Shown in pieces: positions 1 through 7,870 of a stretch of DNA of 21,898 nt; within the stretch, counting starts at the first letter, position 1; each line of letters starts with the position of its first letter. The DNA lies in the NCBI GenBank assembly GCA_003427395.1, contig BFEA01000020.1, positions 2,654,236 through 2,676,133 on the forward strand, given 5' to 3'. Under the pieces are notes generated by a model. The model saw nothing but the letters and a program-made list of their open reading frames with translations. It was not told where the DNA came from and searched no databases. Both the position numbers and the translations under genes were made by a program. Origin of the DNA: Chara braunii (taxonomy: Eukaryota; Streptophyta; Charophyceae; Charales; Characeae).

Positions 1-400
1 CTCGTACCAGTTCTCTGCTGCTGTACTTGTACTCAGTGTGACTTGCCGTTTCGGCATTGGGAATCCAAGACTTCGACTTTGTGCCTTGCCACTGTGTCTG
101 CGTCCAACCCTCAGTCCGAGTCCGTCGTGTCGAGTGAGTGAGTGTGTGTGTGTGCTCTCACTCTCTCCCTCTCTCTCTCCTCTCCCTCGGCTCACCCTCA
201 GCCTCACTCCCGTTACAAAGGACCCTCCACCAAAATCGAGGCAGGCAGTGAATACGAAGTGGAGCACGAGCTGGCTGAACATATACTCAGGATTCATATT
301 CACGTCTGTGTTTCAGCAGTTATGAGTTGCTCACTTCGCTAGGCCCTGTTGGTCTCTGCAATCTGCACGTGATTATCAGGGCTTGGCTGCAGTACTAACC
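1..400. other. Flank without recognisable gene; CT/GT-rich patch
   Basis: No coding domain or RNA gene is recognisable. Bases about 134-190 are a low-complexity patch that passes from GTGA/GT repeats into CTCTCCCT repeats. Forward open frames across it are rich in Ser, Pro, Leu and Cys, which is what CT-rich sequence gives, so I do not call them genes. Confidence 0.6.
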
Positions 401-616
401 AAATGTGCAGAACAAGAATGAATCTTCTGCTAGAACGTGGAATAATACGCAGCCGAATGTTTTGTCTTTTGTGCATGTCGTGAGTAGTAGAGGCCCTTAG
501 GGCCACTGCAAATGTTCAGAATTAGAATGAATCTTCTGCTAGAACTGGGAATAATATGCGGCCATATGTTTTGTTTTTTGTGCATGTGGTGAGTAGAGGC
601 CCTTAGGGCCACTGCA
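401..616. repeat. Tandem duplication, about 108-bp unit, two copies
   Basis: Copy 1 (401-509) and copy 2 (510-616) share AATCTTCTGCTAGAAC, the GTGCATGT/GAGTAG block and AGGCCCTTAGGGCCACTGCA. They differ by scattered substitutions and a 3-bp indel. Each copy contains the palindrome GGCCCTTAGGGCC. No gene function is suggested. Confidence 0.85.
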
Positions 617-637
617 CGTATTCCTAAGAAAAGAACA

Positions 638-709
638 ACGAGAAAACAAAAGAAAAACGAGAAAACAGAAGAAAAACGAGAAACAAAAGAAAGACGAGAA
701 AACAGAGAA
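638..709. repeat. Purine-rich 19-bp minisatellite, four units
   Basis: Units begin with ACGAGAAA at 638, 657, 676 and 694. The unit is ACGAGAAAACARAAGAAAA, with the last copies shortened. The tract is nearly all purine on the plus strand. Confidence 0.85.
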
Positions 710-1860
710 TTAGTGACCCATAACTGTGATGCACAGACCTGAATTCGAATCCAGACAATATATTCTCGGCCCACGCAGGCAAACCAGCAGTCTAATGTTC
801 ATCTCTGCTCCACGAGGGGTCCTTGCTAATTCGTAGGGGCCCTTCGGAAACGAGACTGGACACAATTAGGACGTGCACACCACACACACACACACACATG
901 TGCTCATAGTGTTGGGGTGAGGGGCGGCCCCAACTTTTTTCCCTCTTCAGTTTGATTTTCGGAGGCGAGGGGCAAGTTTGGCCACCCCACCCTGTCCTTT
1001 AATTTTTCTTTTTTAATTACTTTTTTTTGTTGATGCGCCGCATCACGTGAGCGCTCGTGCATACGCGTGTGCTCTGCGCCGCATGTGCCGCGACCCCGCG
1101 CACGGGATGTGCCGCAAGTATGAGCAAAACCCAAGAGTCATTTTATCCAAACTTGCCAGCAATTCATAGAATGGAGACCATACTAACTAATTGCAAAAAA
1201 ATAATTGAAAAAAAAAACAACAACTATAAAACAGCAAGGCAAAAGTGCACTTCCATGTAAATTCGCCAACATTCCATCTTGAGAAATTTCAAAAATCTCA
1301 GCAGAGGAAATTCCAATGCTCCAAATGAGAACAAATTTGCTACACCCAAACCTTGGCCCAAAACAAAAACAGGCACCAAAAAAAAAAGAAAAAACTATAA
1401 TTTGAACCCCAAACCCTAACTTCAGTTTTGGGTCTGTTCGTCAGGACCTGAAAAGGGGGGGTCCCGTTAACCATTAGTGTCTTTGGTCCTTGCATGGCCG
1501 GGCCGCCCTGGCAAACAAGGTGGACCCGGGTCGCCCAGCTGGTAGCCTAGGTACATACTAAACTCGATAATACTAAAATTCAATTTTAATAATCTAAAAA
1601 GTTAAAAACTATATTACCGACTCTGGTCAGAAAACAAACGAACTTGATAAGTTTCTTGAACTTTCTTCGTATCATCGTGCCATACTTCTCGGCTCAAAAT
1701 ACTGGCCCCCTTCTTGGAAAGCACACTTGCAACGCATCTTTCAACCATACCACTTTTGCCAAGATAGCAGGTACTGACCACCCTTGGTACTCGCCTCCTG
1801 CAATTCATGCACAGCACCTTGCGAACCCACCATTGATGCTTCCTCTCCATCCCATTTACG
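710..1860. other. No gene recognised
   Basis: The stretch holds a short (CA)n run at about 880-899, A-rich and T-rich runs (near 1021-1030, 1203-1216 and 1378-1393), and a CpG-rich patch near 1035-1115 with repeated GCCGC/TGTGCCGC. Open frames on either strand are short and show no domain. A tRNA T-loop look-alike near 740-760 does not fold. Confidence 0.55.
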
Positions 1861-2064
1861 TGCGAAGCATCTAGTCACCGCCCTTGAAATTCCGTGTGTG
1901 TCCCTTTTTGCATGCGGAACACCCCATGACTCCCTCACCCCCTTTCCCTCATAAAAAGCTCCCACATTCTGCCCTGATACAGGAAAGCATCTTGTCATCC
2001 CCTCCAACACTCCCTCTCCTCTGGTTCGTGTGTGCAAAGCATCTTGGACCCCCCCCACTGAACA

Positions 2065-2268
2065 CCTGTCCAACCTCCCCCCTCCCCCCTTCCCCATTGG
2101 GGGCAAATTATCTTGCAGCTGGTCAACATTCATACCACTTACCCCCATCCTTCCCACCCCCTCCACCCCTGTCCAACCTCCCCCCTCCCCCCTTCCCCAT
2201 TGGGTGCAAATTATCTTGCAGCTGGTCAACATTCATACCACTTACCCCCATCCTTCCCCCCCCCTCCG
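2065..2268. repeat. Tandem duplication, 103-bp unit, two copies
   Basis: Copy 1 is 2065-2167 and copy 2 is 2168 to about 2268. Both start CCTGTCCAACC, run through a C-rich stretch, and share ATTATCTTGCAGCTGGTCAA and the CATACCACTTACCCCCATCC block. Identity is very high, so this duplication is recent compared with most repeats in the flank. Confidence 0.9.
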
Positions 2269-2329
2269 GAAAAATGTTGTGTGACCACCTACAAGCTCCC
2301 CTGCCTCCACCCACTTCTGCAAACAGCAT

Positions 2330-2396
2330 CTTGGAATGATGCAGAGAAGATTAGCTTGGCCCTTGTGCAAAAATGACACGTATAAATCGAAAACAG
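2330..2396 (+). pseudogene. U6: U6 snRNA pseudogene (central and 3' part)
   Basis: The stretch reads TTGGAATGATGCAGAGAAG, then ATTAGCTTGGCCCTTGTGC, then AATGACACGTATAAATCGA. This follows the order of the U6 spliceosomal RNA core: the GGAACGAT block, ACAGAGA box, AGC triad region, internal stem-loop and ATGACACGC. The AAATCGA ending resembles plant U6 rather than animal U6. Differences include ACAGAGA to GCAGAGA, AACGAT to AATGAT, TGCGC to TGTGC, and ACGC to ACGT. The 5' stem-loop is not visible upstream and no clear Pol III T-tract follows, so it is a truncated, inactive copy. Several changes are CpG-to-TpG type, as expected of an old methylated copy. Confidence 0.85.
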
Positions 2397-2560
2397 AGAA
2401 AAGAACAAAAGAAAAACTCCACATAGCACAAATGGCATGTTGTCCTGACCCTTGATACCCCATGTTCCTAGCGTCTTGTAAAACCCTTGGAACTCTTTGT
2501 CCCCCTGTGCATGCGAAGCAACTTGTGACCCCCTTCAAGACTTTACCTCTGCCCATTAGC

Positions 2561-3616
2561 AGCGGACAATCATCAGAGATTGCAAGACGCCTTACAACGT
2601 GAGGGTACAGTGGATGAGAAGTGAAAAGATATCAGTATATGATGTCTGCAAGGGGGCTGACAGGAAGAGAGTCCGGCAGTTTCACAGCACTCCCATCCGT
2701 CGGAGAAGAGTTGAGTGTTGAGCGGTGTCACACAATGCTTTCCTTGGAGTGAAAAGGGGAGATGAGCTAATCGGTGTTGCACTATGTTTCCCGTGCATCG
2801 AGGTAGAGTGGGGATCTTTACGCCTGGGGAATGAGGCAAAGTGTCGAGGGCCATCACAAGATACTCCTTGTACATCAGGTGGTGGTGGTCAGGGTAGTCT
2901 CGAGTGGCATTGATGATTTGTCTACAAGACACACAAGCACAGACAGTTTGACAGCCATGCAGGGACGGGCAGGGACCGCGGGAAGGTGGGCGGACAGGTG
3001 TATGAAAGGATGGATGAACGGACCATCAACCAGTAACATTCAAAATATGAAATGGTATACCTGGTCGATAAAGCCCTTCCTCGTGGGCAGTAAACACCGC
3101 ACTGATGTCATTCAGAGCGAACCCACAATTCTCGATGAATCTGATGACAGCTCGGCATCGCCCTTGCTCACCCATCTGCACACAAATCAGTTCACATGAA
3201 CCCGTGCACGCTCAGCCCATATCCCAAGCCCCTCTCTTCAAGCATACATGCAGATGGAAGGATTATGAGCAAGGACAAAATGACAGAAATCCAAATTGCA
3301 GCATCACATTGAAAGCCAGAAAATTGAATGCTGTCCAGAAAGCAGAAAGCACAAAGCTATATACCAATGAAGACCAAAGCAATGAGCTCAGTTGTCGATG
3401 TCAGGCCCTTCTTGCCACCATCAACAATATATCCAATGTCTCCTCTCCTATCGGCGCTCAGCGCCCAGACTACAATCACACAGCGCGTAAACACAACAGA
3501 TAATAAGAAAAATGGTTCTACGATGACATGAAAGCCTTGGAATCCAGTAAGCTAAAAAGAATGTAGAGCCATGTATAACATCAGAAATGGTAAAAGGAGC
3601 TTCTATATATTCCTTC
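2561..3616. other. No gene recognised
   Basis: Open frames of up to about 130 codons occur on both strands (for example about 3105-3503 plus and 2573-2932 minus). They have no domain and no low-complexity explanation. GGTGGTGGTCAGGGTAGT near 2880 is a short G-rich patch. A decayed gene cannot be excluded. Confidence 0.4.
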
Positions 3617-3642
3617 TTTTTTTTTTTTTTTTTTTTTTTTTT
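3617..3642. repeat. T26 homopolymer
   Basis: Twenty-six consecutive T are followed by CAGAAGAAAAAA. On the minus strand this is an A26 run, which could mark the tail of an old retroposon lying upstream in that orientation, but no body is identifiable. Confidence 0.9.
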
Positions 3643-3680
3643 CAGAAGAAAAAATTTTTATAAGCCAAGAAACGGGCCCG

Positions 3681-4072
3681 GCGTCCCTCACATATGTACA
3701 GTCGGCTCCCAATTAGAGCGAGGCATCACCGGCCAAGCCGTTATTAGGAGTCGCAGAATCCCACCAACTGAGGAATCTACAAACCTAAGCAAATGAGGAA
3801 TCTTCAAACCAAACTGTAGCCTTTACTTCTATCTCATTCTATTCTCAGACCATTCTCAAATTCTATGTCTCTTTTGGCGTCCCTGACATATGTACAGTCG
3901 GCCCCCAATTAGAGTGAGTCATCACCAGCCAAGCCCTTATCAGGAGTCACAGAATCCCACCAACTGAGAAATCTACAAACCTAAGCAAATGAGGAATGTT
4001 CAAACCGAACTGTAGCCTTTACTTCTATCTCATTCTATTCTCAGACCATTCTCAAATTCTATGTCTCTTTTG
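3681..4072. repeat. Tandem duplication, 196-bp unit, two equal copies
   Basis: Copies are 3681-3876 and 3877-4072, exactly 196 bp each, starting GCGTCCCTSACATATGTACA and ending ATTCTATGTCTCTTTTG. About a dozen substitutions separate them, mostly C/T and G/A, for example GGCTCCC/GGCCCCC and AGAGCGAG/AGAGTGAG. No coding sense is apparent. Confidence 0.95.
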
Positions 4073-4659
4073 TTTTCAAAAATTTTGTAGCAAAAGAACT
4101 GATGTAATCAAGCCCTCAAAGGGTGAGGAACTCTATTCTCATCACATTCGTATTGAAAAACTGAAAGAAACTGAGACCTTTATCCTCAGGTGACTGAAGT
4201 CAGTGCAACGAAACATTTTGTCATGCGACGAAGAAAGCTGAAAATTCAAGCTGCGGATAAGTGCCCTGAGGCAACTGCACTCTGAGCAAGTCAGGGAATC
4301 TATCCCAATGCCGAAGAAAAATCTTCAGTGCCTTCGATGTATACCCTTTTTTTTCGACTTTAAGAGACCACGCTGTTGAGATGGTCTGTTTGATGACCTT
4401 ACCTCAGCTCTTATCATTGCCGAAGTCAGTCTTTCTCCCCTATGGATTGCAGAGTTCCTGAGTGTCCATAGTGTCCAAAGCACAGACCGTCGAAGGGTCT
4501 CTTCTGGGAAGGTCAGTGGTCCATTAGGTTGATGGCGTTGTGTGACTGCCCCTAAAAGGATGAAGTCATCAGACCATTTGTCTGTCGGGCCAGGAACTGG
4601 GACTGATCTCGATCTCCACCATTCCATTCCTTGAAATGCAGAAAAAAAAATGGACCCAG
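4073..4659. other. No gene recognised
   Basis: Mixed-composition sequence without domain, RNA gene or clear repeat. Minus-strand frames near 4325-4741 are open but carry no recognisable motif. Confidence 0.5.
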
Positions 4660-4795
4660 ACATCCAGACACCGGACACCGGTCCTGGACCTGTGTCTGGA
4701 TTAATCCGGACGTCCGGTAATTCGGACGCCAATCCAGACAACCGGACATACGGACCCGGACGGTCCGGTTACAAATGATCAGGTACGGATGTCTG

Positions 4796-4829
<34 letters not shown>
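4660..4829. repeat. CCGGAC / TCCAGAC motif patch ending in A29
   Basis: Within about 140 bp the hexamer CCGGAC, the variant TCCAGAC and their complements occur more than ten times in both orientations, for example ATCCAGACA near 4663, TCCGGACGTCCGG near 4706 and TGTCTGGAT near 4789. It is followed directly by 29 A (4801-4829). The both-strand arrangement would let a transcript fold extensively. The terminal A-run resembles the 3' end of a retroposed RNA, but no target duplication was identified. Confidence 0.7.
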
Positions 4830-4833
<4 letters not shown>

Positions 4834-5938
4834 AAAAAGAACCCTGCTGTGGACAACCATGGTAAAAACTAAAGCTAGAAGAATAGTGGCTAATATGCCA
4901 CAGACTTCAGCTGCAGACCACTTGTACGTGAAGATGCTGCCCATGCAGACCTCCATGGGACAACCAGGTACATCCCTCTCATGCTCTCTCTCACCCTCGT
5001 CTTCCCCCACTCACTATGTCCCTGTCCAAGGACCACCGCCGGACCCCACTGGCATTCAACGAGCTCAAGCCTGGCTATGGCTTAGCTCTGGTGCTGCACC
5101 CAGCAGCACCCACCACTTGTGCCCGTGTGCGCCCAGCAGCGTCTCAGCGCTCCAGCAGCGCTGCTGCCAGTATGCCCTAGGCCAGAATGAGCAATCCGGC
5201 AACGCTGCTGCCAGTATGGCCTCTGGCAGGCAGTCTCCCCTGGTGGACCGAGTTTCCAGTAGCTTCACATCGGCCCAAAGTGTCTGCACCCAGGCCCCAA
5301 CTCAGATACTGGCCTGGGACCGAAGCAGTCAAGTGACCCCAACTGCACGATGTGGCCTGTGCTCTTCGCTGCTTCCTAATTGGCCGGAAGCAGAGGCGTG
5401 ATGCCGCACACAGGACGGTTGAATGCAGGCCCTGGTCACACCGGGCCTTCGTAACCAACTGGCACCCACGAAGTGTCTGGGCCCCCTCAGATAGACCAAA
5501 AATAGGCCGCATAGGAATGTGCTGGCCCACCTTCACTTAGAGACGGCACAATGCTTGCAGTGGGGCCCTAATGTTGCTGTCGAGGACAAGGATCCTCGCA
5601 CAGAAGTCAGCAGCAATGTTCTTCACCAGCTGTCCATGGCTTCACCTGTGTTCCGCCACATTTCATCTGGCTTGTTCCACAAGAATTGAACCATCATGTT
5701 TCATCTCATGCGGTCCACAAGTGAAGATATGCACTGCACTATTGAATGCCAGAAATGAGCCCATTTCCCAAGAGTAGGCCTTAGTCATCACCCCGCCATC
5801 CATGGGTGTCCACTGGCTAATGGGTCAGAGCGTGACCAGTCAGCTCTGGGCAATTAGGGGGAAGATATATTCTCAGAGCAAGGTGGGGGTGAGTAAGAGG
5901 AGAAGAAAAAGAAGGAAAAGAACCTTCCTTCACGATGA
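4830..5938. other. No gene recognised; long low-homology open frame
   Basis: A plus-strand frame is open from the A-run to 5401 (about 200 codons), rich in Ser, Ala, Gln and Pro with no domain. It starts inside poly-A and has no supporting motif. GCTGCTGCCAGTATG occurs twice about 50 bp apart (near 5160 and 5207). Minus-strand frames near 5065-5536 and 5560-5760 also look coding-like in places without any recognisable family. The last bases before the LTR are CACGATGA. Confidence 0.4.
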
Positions 5939-6057
5939 TGCTGTAACTCGTGTGCCAAATTGAGCCGCTGGGCTCCCGACGCGCCCACAGACGAGTAGAA
6001 ACGGGTAGGCCTCGAAAAAGAGGGGTCCAACAGGCCTTGAAAATAACCCAGGCCGAC

Positions 6058-6291
6058 AGTTGACCGAAAAGTCAACAGTCAACTCGTGTACCCCGGCCCA
6101 GATCCGAGATGTCAAAGTCAACACCCAAGATTTCTTGGCCGTTGATTTGGAATGATCTAACAGTTGTCTGCAGGTTCCGGAAGATTCAGGCCTAGAGTCC
6201 AGAATGAAACTGGGACTACGGGATGATGCAGGCCCACACATGGACCGACCCTGACTCTGGACAGCGCGAGTCAACGCTACAAAAGGTTGAC
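6058..6291 (+). promoter_or_regulatory. Cluster of TTGAC (W-box type) cores in 5' LTR
   Basis: Seven TTGAC/GTCAA cores lie within about 230 bp: 6060, 6071, 6078, 6111, 6117, 6270 and 6287. AGTTGAC (6058-6064) and GTCAACT (6078-6084) form an inverted pair. At least five cores are kept in the 3' LTR (for example 18467, 18478, 18485 and 18524). TTGACC/T is the known WRKY binding core in plants; that these sites act in the LTR promoter is inferred. Confidence 0.5.
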
Positions 6292-6630
6292 CTCACCACT
6301 GTTTGAGCATTCAGTCTTGCGAGTTGCTTGTGGCTACGACGCTGCACGCGAGACTTGAGAGGGAGTGCTCGCGCCAGGCTGCTTGATGGGCGCCAGCCAG
6401 ATATCATAGTGTAGAGAGAGGGAGAAGACAGCCACGGCCGCGACCATAGATGATGGCGAGGGAATGAGGTGAGGGAGAGAGAGAGTGTGGGTGATGTGAG
6501 TTGTCATGCGTACGTACCTGGTTTCTTCAGATGTGACGCGGCTGCCGATTCTGCTCGCTGTTGGAGGATCGTTTATCTGCGAGGGCTGCTTCCACAATCG
6601 TCCACGTGTCTCCTTGAGTTTAGTTGGCCG

Positions 6631-6747
6631 ACGTGGCACATTGAGTGCGGAATGGTGATGTGGCACATTGAGTGCAGAATGCTGACGTGGCACAGTGAGT
6701 GCGGAATGCTGACGTGGCACATTGAGCATGGATTGCCGACGTGGCAG
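6631..6747 (+). repeat. 27-bp minisatellite with ACGTGGCA core, five starts, 5' LTR
   Basis: ACGTGGCA (once ATGTGGCA) starts at 6631, 6658, 6685, 6712 and 6739, exactly 27 bp apart. The unit is ACGTGGCACATTGAGTG plus CGGAATGCTG. TGACGTGGCA carries the ACGT core bound by plant bZIP factors (G-box, ABRE and UPR-element classes). The array is conserved in the other LTR, so it predates insertion. Confidence 0.93.
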
Positions 6748-6980
6748 AGGTGGGGAGCCTGAAGGAGAAGAGGGGCTTAATTGCTGTGTTACACTTCTCC
6801 TTCCAACTGTCGATTCTCCCCTCCTCTCTCTTCTCTATGGTGTGGACTTTACACGTTGTGATGAGGAAACATGTACTTCAATGACTTCGAACTGATGGAC
6901 TTGGATTGATTATTTCACGACACTGCACAACATTGTTATCTGTGACATGATTGGATGGCGAGACTGGGTTCATTACAATT

Positions 6981-6992
6981 TGGTATCGGAGC
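6981..6992 (+). other. Primer-binding site (initiator-Met tRNA type)
   Basis: TGGTATCGGAGC lies three bases after the 5' LTR end. It differs at one base from TGGTATCAGAGC, the site complementary to the 3' end of plant initiator-Met tRNA that primes many plant LTR retrotransposons. Position and sequence together make the call firm. Confidence 0.88.
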
Positions 6993-7064
6993 GAACTCAC
7001 CTCGTCTCACCGATTTGCTGCTCGACGACTGCGTGAAAGAAGTTGAAGATATCTCTCTGATAGA

Positions 7065-7270
7065 GTGCTGACGTGGCACTTGCAGAGTGGTTGTAACCAT
7101 ATGCTTGCGTCCACGTGGCACCAGCTGGCTGGTTCCCGCAAGGGAATAAATCGCCAGAATAGGCTCTCTCTGAAAGGGGTGCTGACGTGGCAAAGGCAGA
7201 GTGGTTCTTACCATAGGCCTGTGCTGACGTGGCGATCACTCGTTGGTTCCCGCGAGGGAATAAATCGCCA
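7065..7270 (+). repeat. Duplicated 92-bp leader block with ACGTGG sites
   Basis: Copies are 7065-7156 and 7179-7270. Both run GTGCTGACGTGGCA, then GCAGAGTGGTT, then GGTTCCCGCRAGGGAATAAA and TCGCCA. GGTTCCCGC/AGGGAA gives a short inverted pair, TTCCCGCRAGGGAA, in each copy. TGACGTGGC occurs at 7069, 7183 and 7225. Confidence 0.88.
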
Positions 7271-7325
7271 CTAGAAGCTGCACTGATTGAAGAGCGCTGA
7301 AGAAGACAACTAAGCACTGACGTCA

Positions 7326-7500
7326 CATACTGGCAATAGCATTGCCTACCTGGCATACTGGCGAGAGCATTGCCTACCTGGCATACTGGCGAGAGCATTG
7401 TCCACGTGGCATACTAGCGATAGCATTGCCTACGTGGCATACTGGCGAAGAGCATTGTCCACGTGGCATGCCGGCGATAGCGTTGCCTACGTGGCATACT
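7326..7500 (+). repeat. 28-bp tandem array, about six units
   Basis: CATAC or CATGC starts units at 7326, 7354, 7382, 7410, 7438, 7467 and 7495 (28-bp period, one 29). The unit is CATACTGGCGAGAGCATTG plus CCTACGTGG. Later copies alternate TCCACGTGG and CCTACGTGG, so some contain the palindromic G-box CCACGTGG. Units abut with no spacers, so this is a minisatellite and not CRISPR. Confidence 0.92.
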
Positions 7501-7870
7501 GAAGAGAGAACCGCAGCGGTTGTTGAAGATAAGCTGACAAGGAACCAGAAGAACAGCGGCATGATGTGAGCCAGACCCTTGATTGACTCTGATCTGGACT
7601 TACCTCGTTAATGTGTTGATTGATGCTGACGTGGACTTACCTGTGCGGTTTCTGATGTTGTCTGGCCTGTGGACTGCCTGTTGATGATTCCTGATCACAC
7701 GGCCAGAAGGAACCCACACACATTGTAAACAGCATCACAAGGAGCAAAGCACATTAAAAAGAAAGTAGACTAAGACATTGATAATTATTTTTGGATTTTA
7801 TTTATTTTCTTTTTTGTTGTTCTGAATTTCTGAAGAGACCTCAGAGCAGATAATTGCGTAGTCTGATTGT

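Larger units (their letters stand above)
1860..2560. repeat. Degenerate interspersed repeat, motif GCRAAGCATCTTGTGACCCC
   Basis: A motif close to GCGAAGCATCTTGTGACCCC recurs near 1862, 1982, 2033 and 2514 with different spacing. Related complementary-strand versions (GTGTCACACAATGCTTTCC near 2725, GTTGCACTATGTTTCCC near 2777) follow. The intervening DNA is C-rich. This is probably an old, diverged repeat family; I cannot name it. An alternative is decayed coding sequence on the minus strand, where the motif reads as G-V-T-R-C-F. Confidence 0.4.
5939..6977 (+). repeat. 5' LTR
   Basis: It matches 18346-19383 along its whole length with scattered substitutions and small indels. It starts TGCTGTAACTCG and ends TTCATTACA, three bases before the primer-binding site. 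It contains a TTGAC cluster (6058-6291) and five 27-bp ACGTGGCA units (6631 onward). A purine-rich stretch (GTGTAGAGAGAGGGAG, near 6411) is shared with the other LTR. I cannot place a convincing TATA box or R boundary. Confidence 0.93.
6993..7870 (+). other. Repeat-rich untranslated leader
   Basis: This stretch between PBS and gag has no coding domain. It holds a 92-bp duplicated block (7065-7270) and a 28-bp tandem array (7326-7500), both rich in ACGTGG. 7560-7870 is non-repetitive and includes a T-rich run near 7787-7816. Confidence 0.7.

Noticed and set aside
720-765. tRNA-like TTCGAATCC (T-loop and B-box look-alike)
   Set aside because: The five-base T-stem does not pair and no acceptor, D or anticodon arm can be drawn upstream.
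1958-1970. CTCCCACATTC as a plant snRNA upstream sequence element for the U6 copy
   Set aside because: It lies about 360 bp upstream of the U6-like core rather than about 70 bp, with no TATA box at the proper distance.
4775-5401. 208-codon plus-strand open frame
   Set aside because: It begins within the A29 run (a Lys string), is Ser/Ala/Gln/Pro-rich, has a competing open frame on the other strand and no recognisable motif.
7326-7500. CRISPR-like regular repeat
   Set aside because: The 28-bp units abut with no unique spacers, in a eukaryotic retrotransposon leader. It is a minisatellite.
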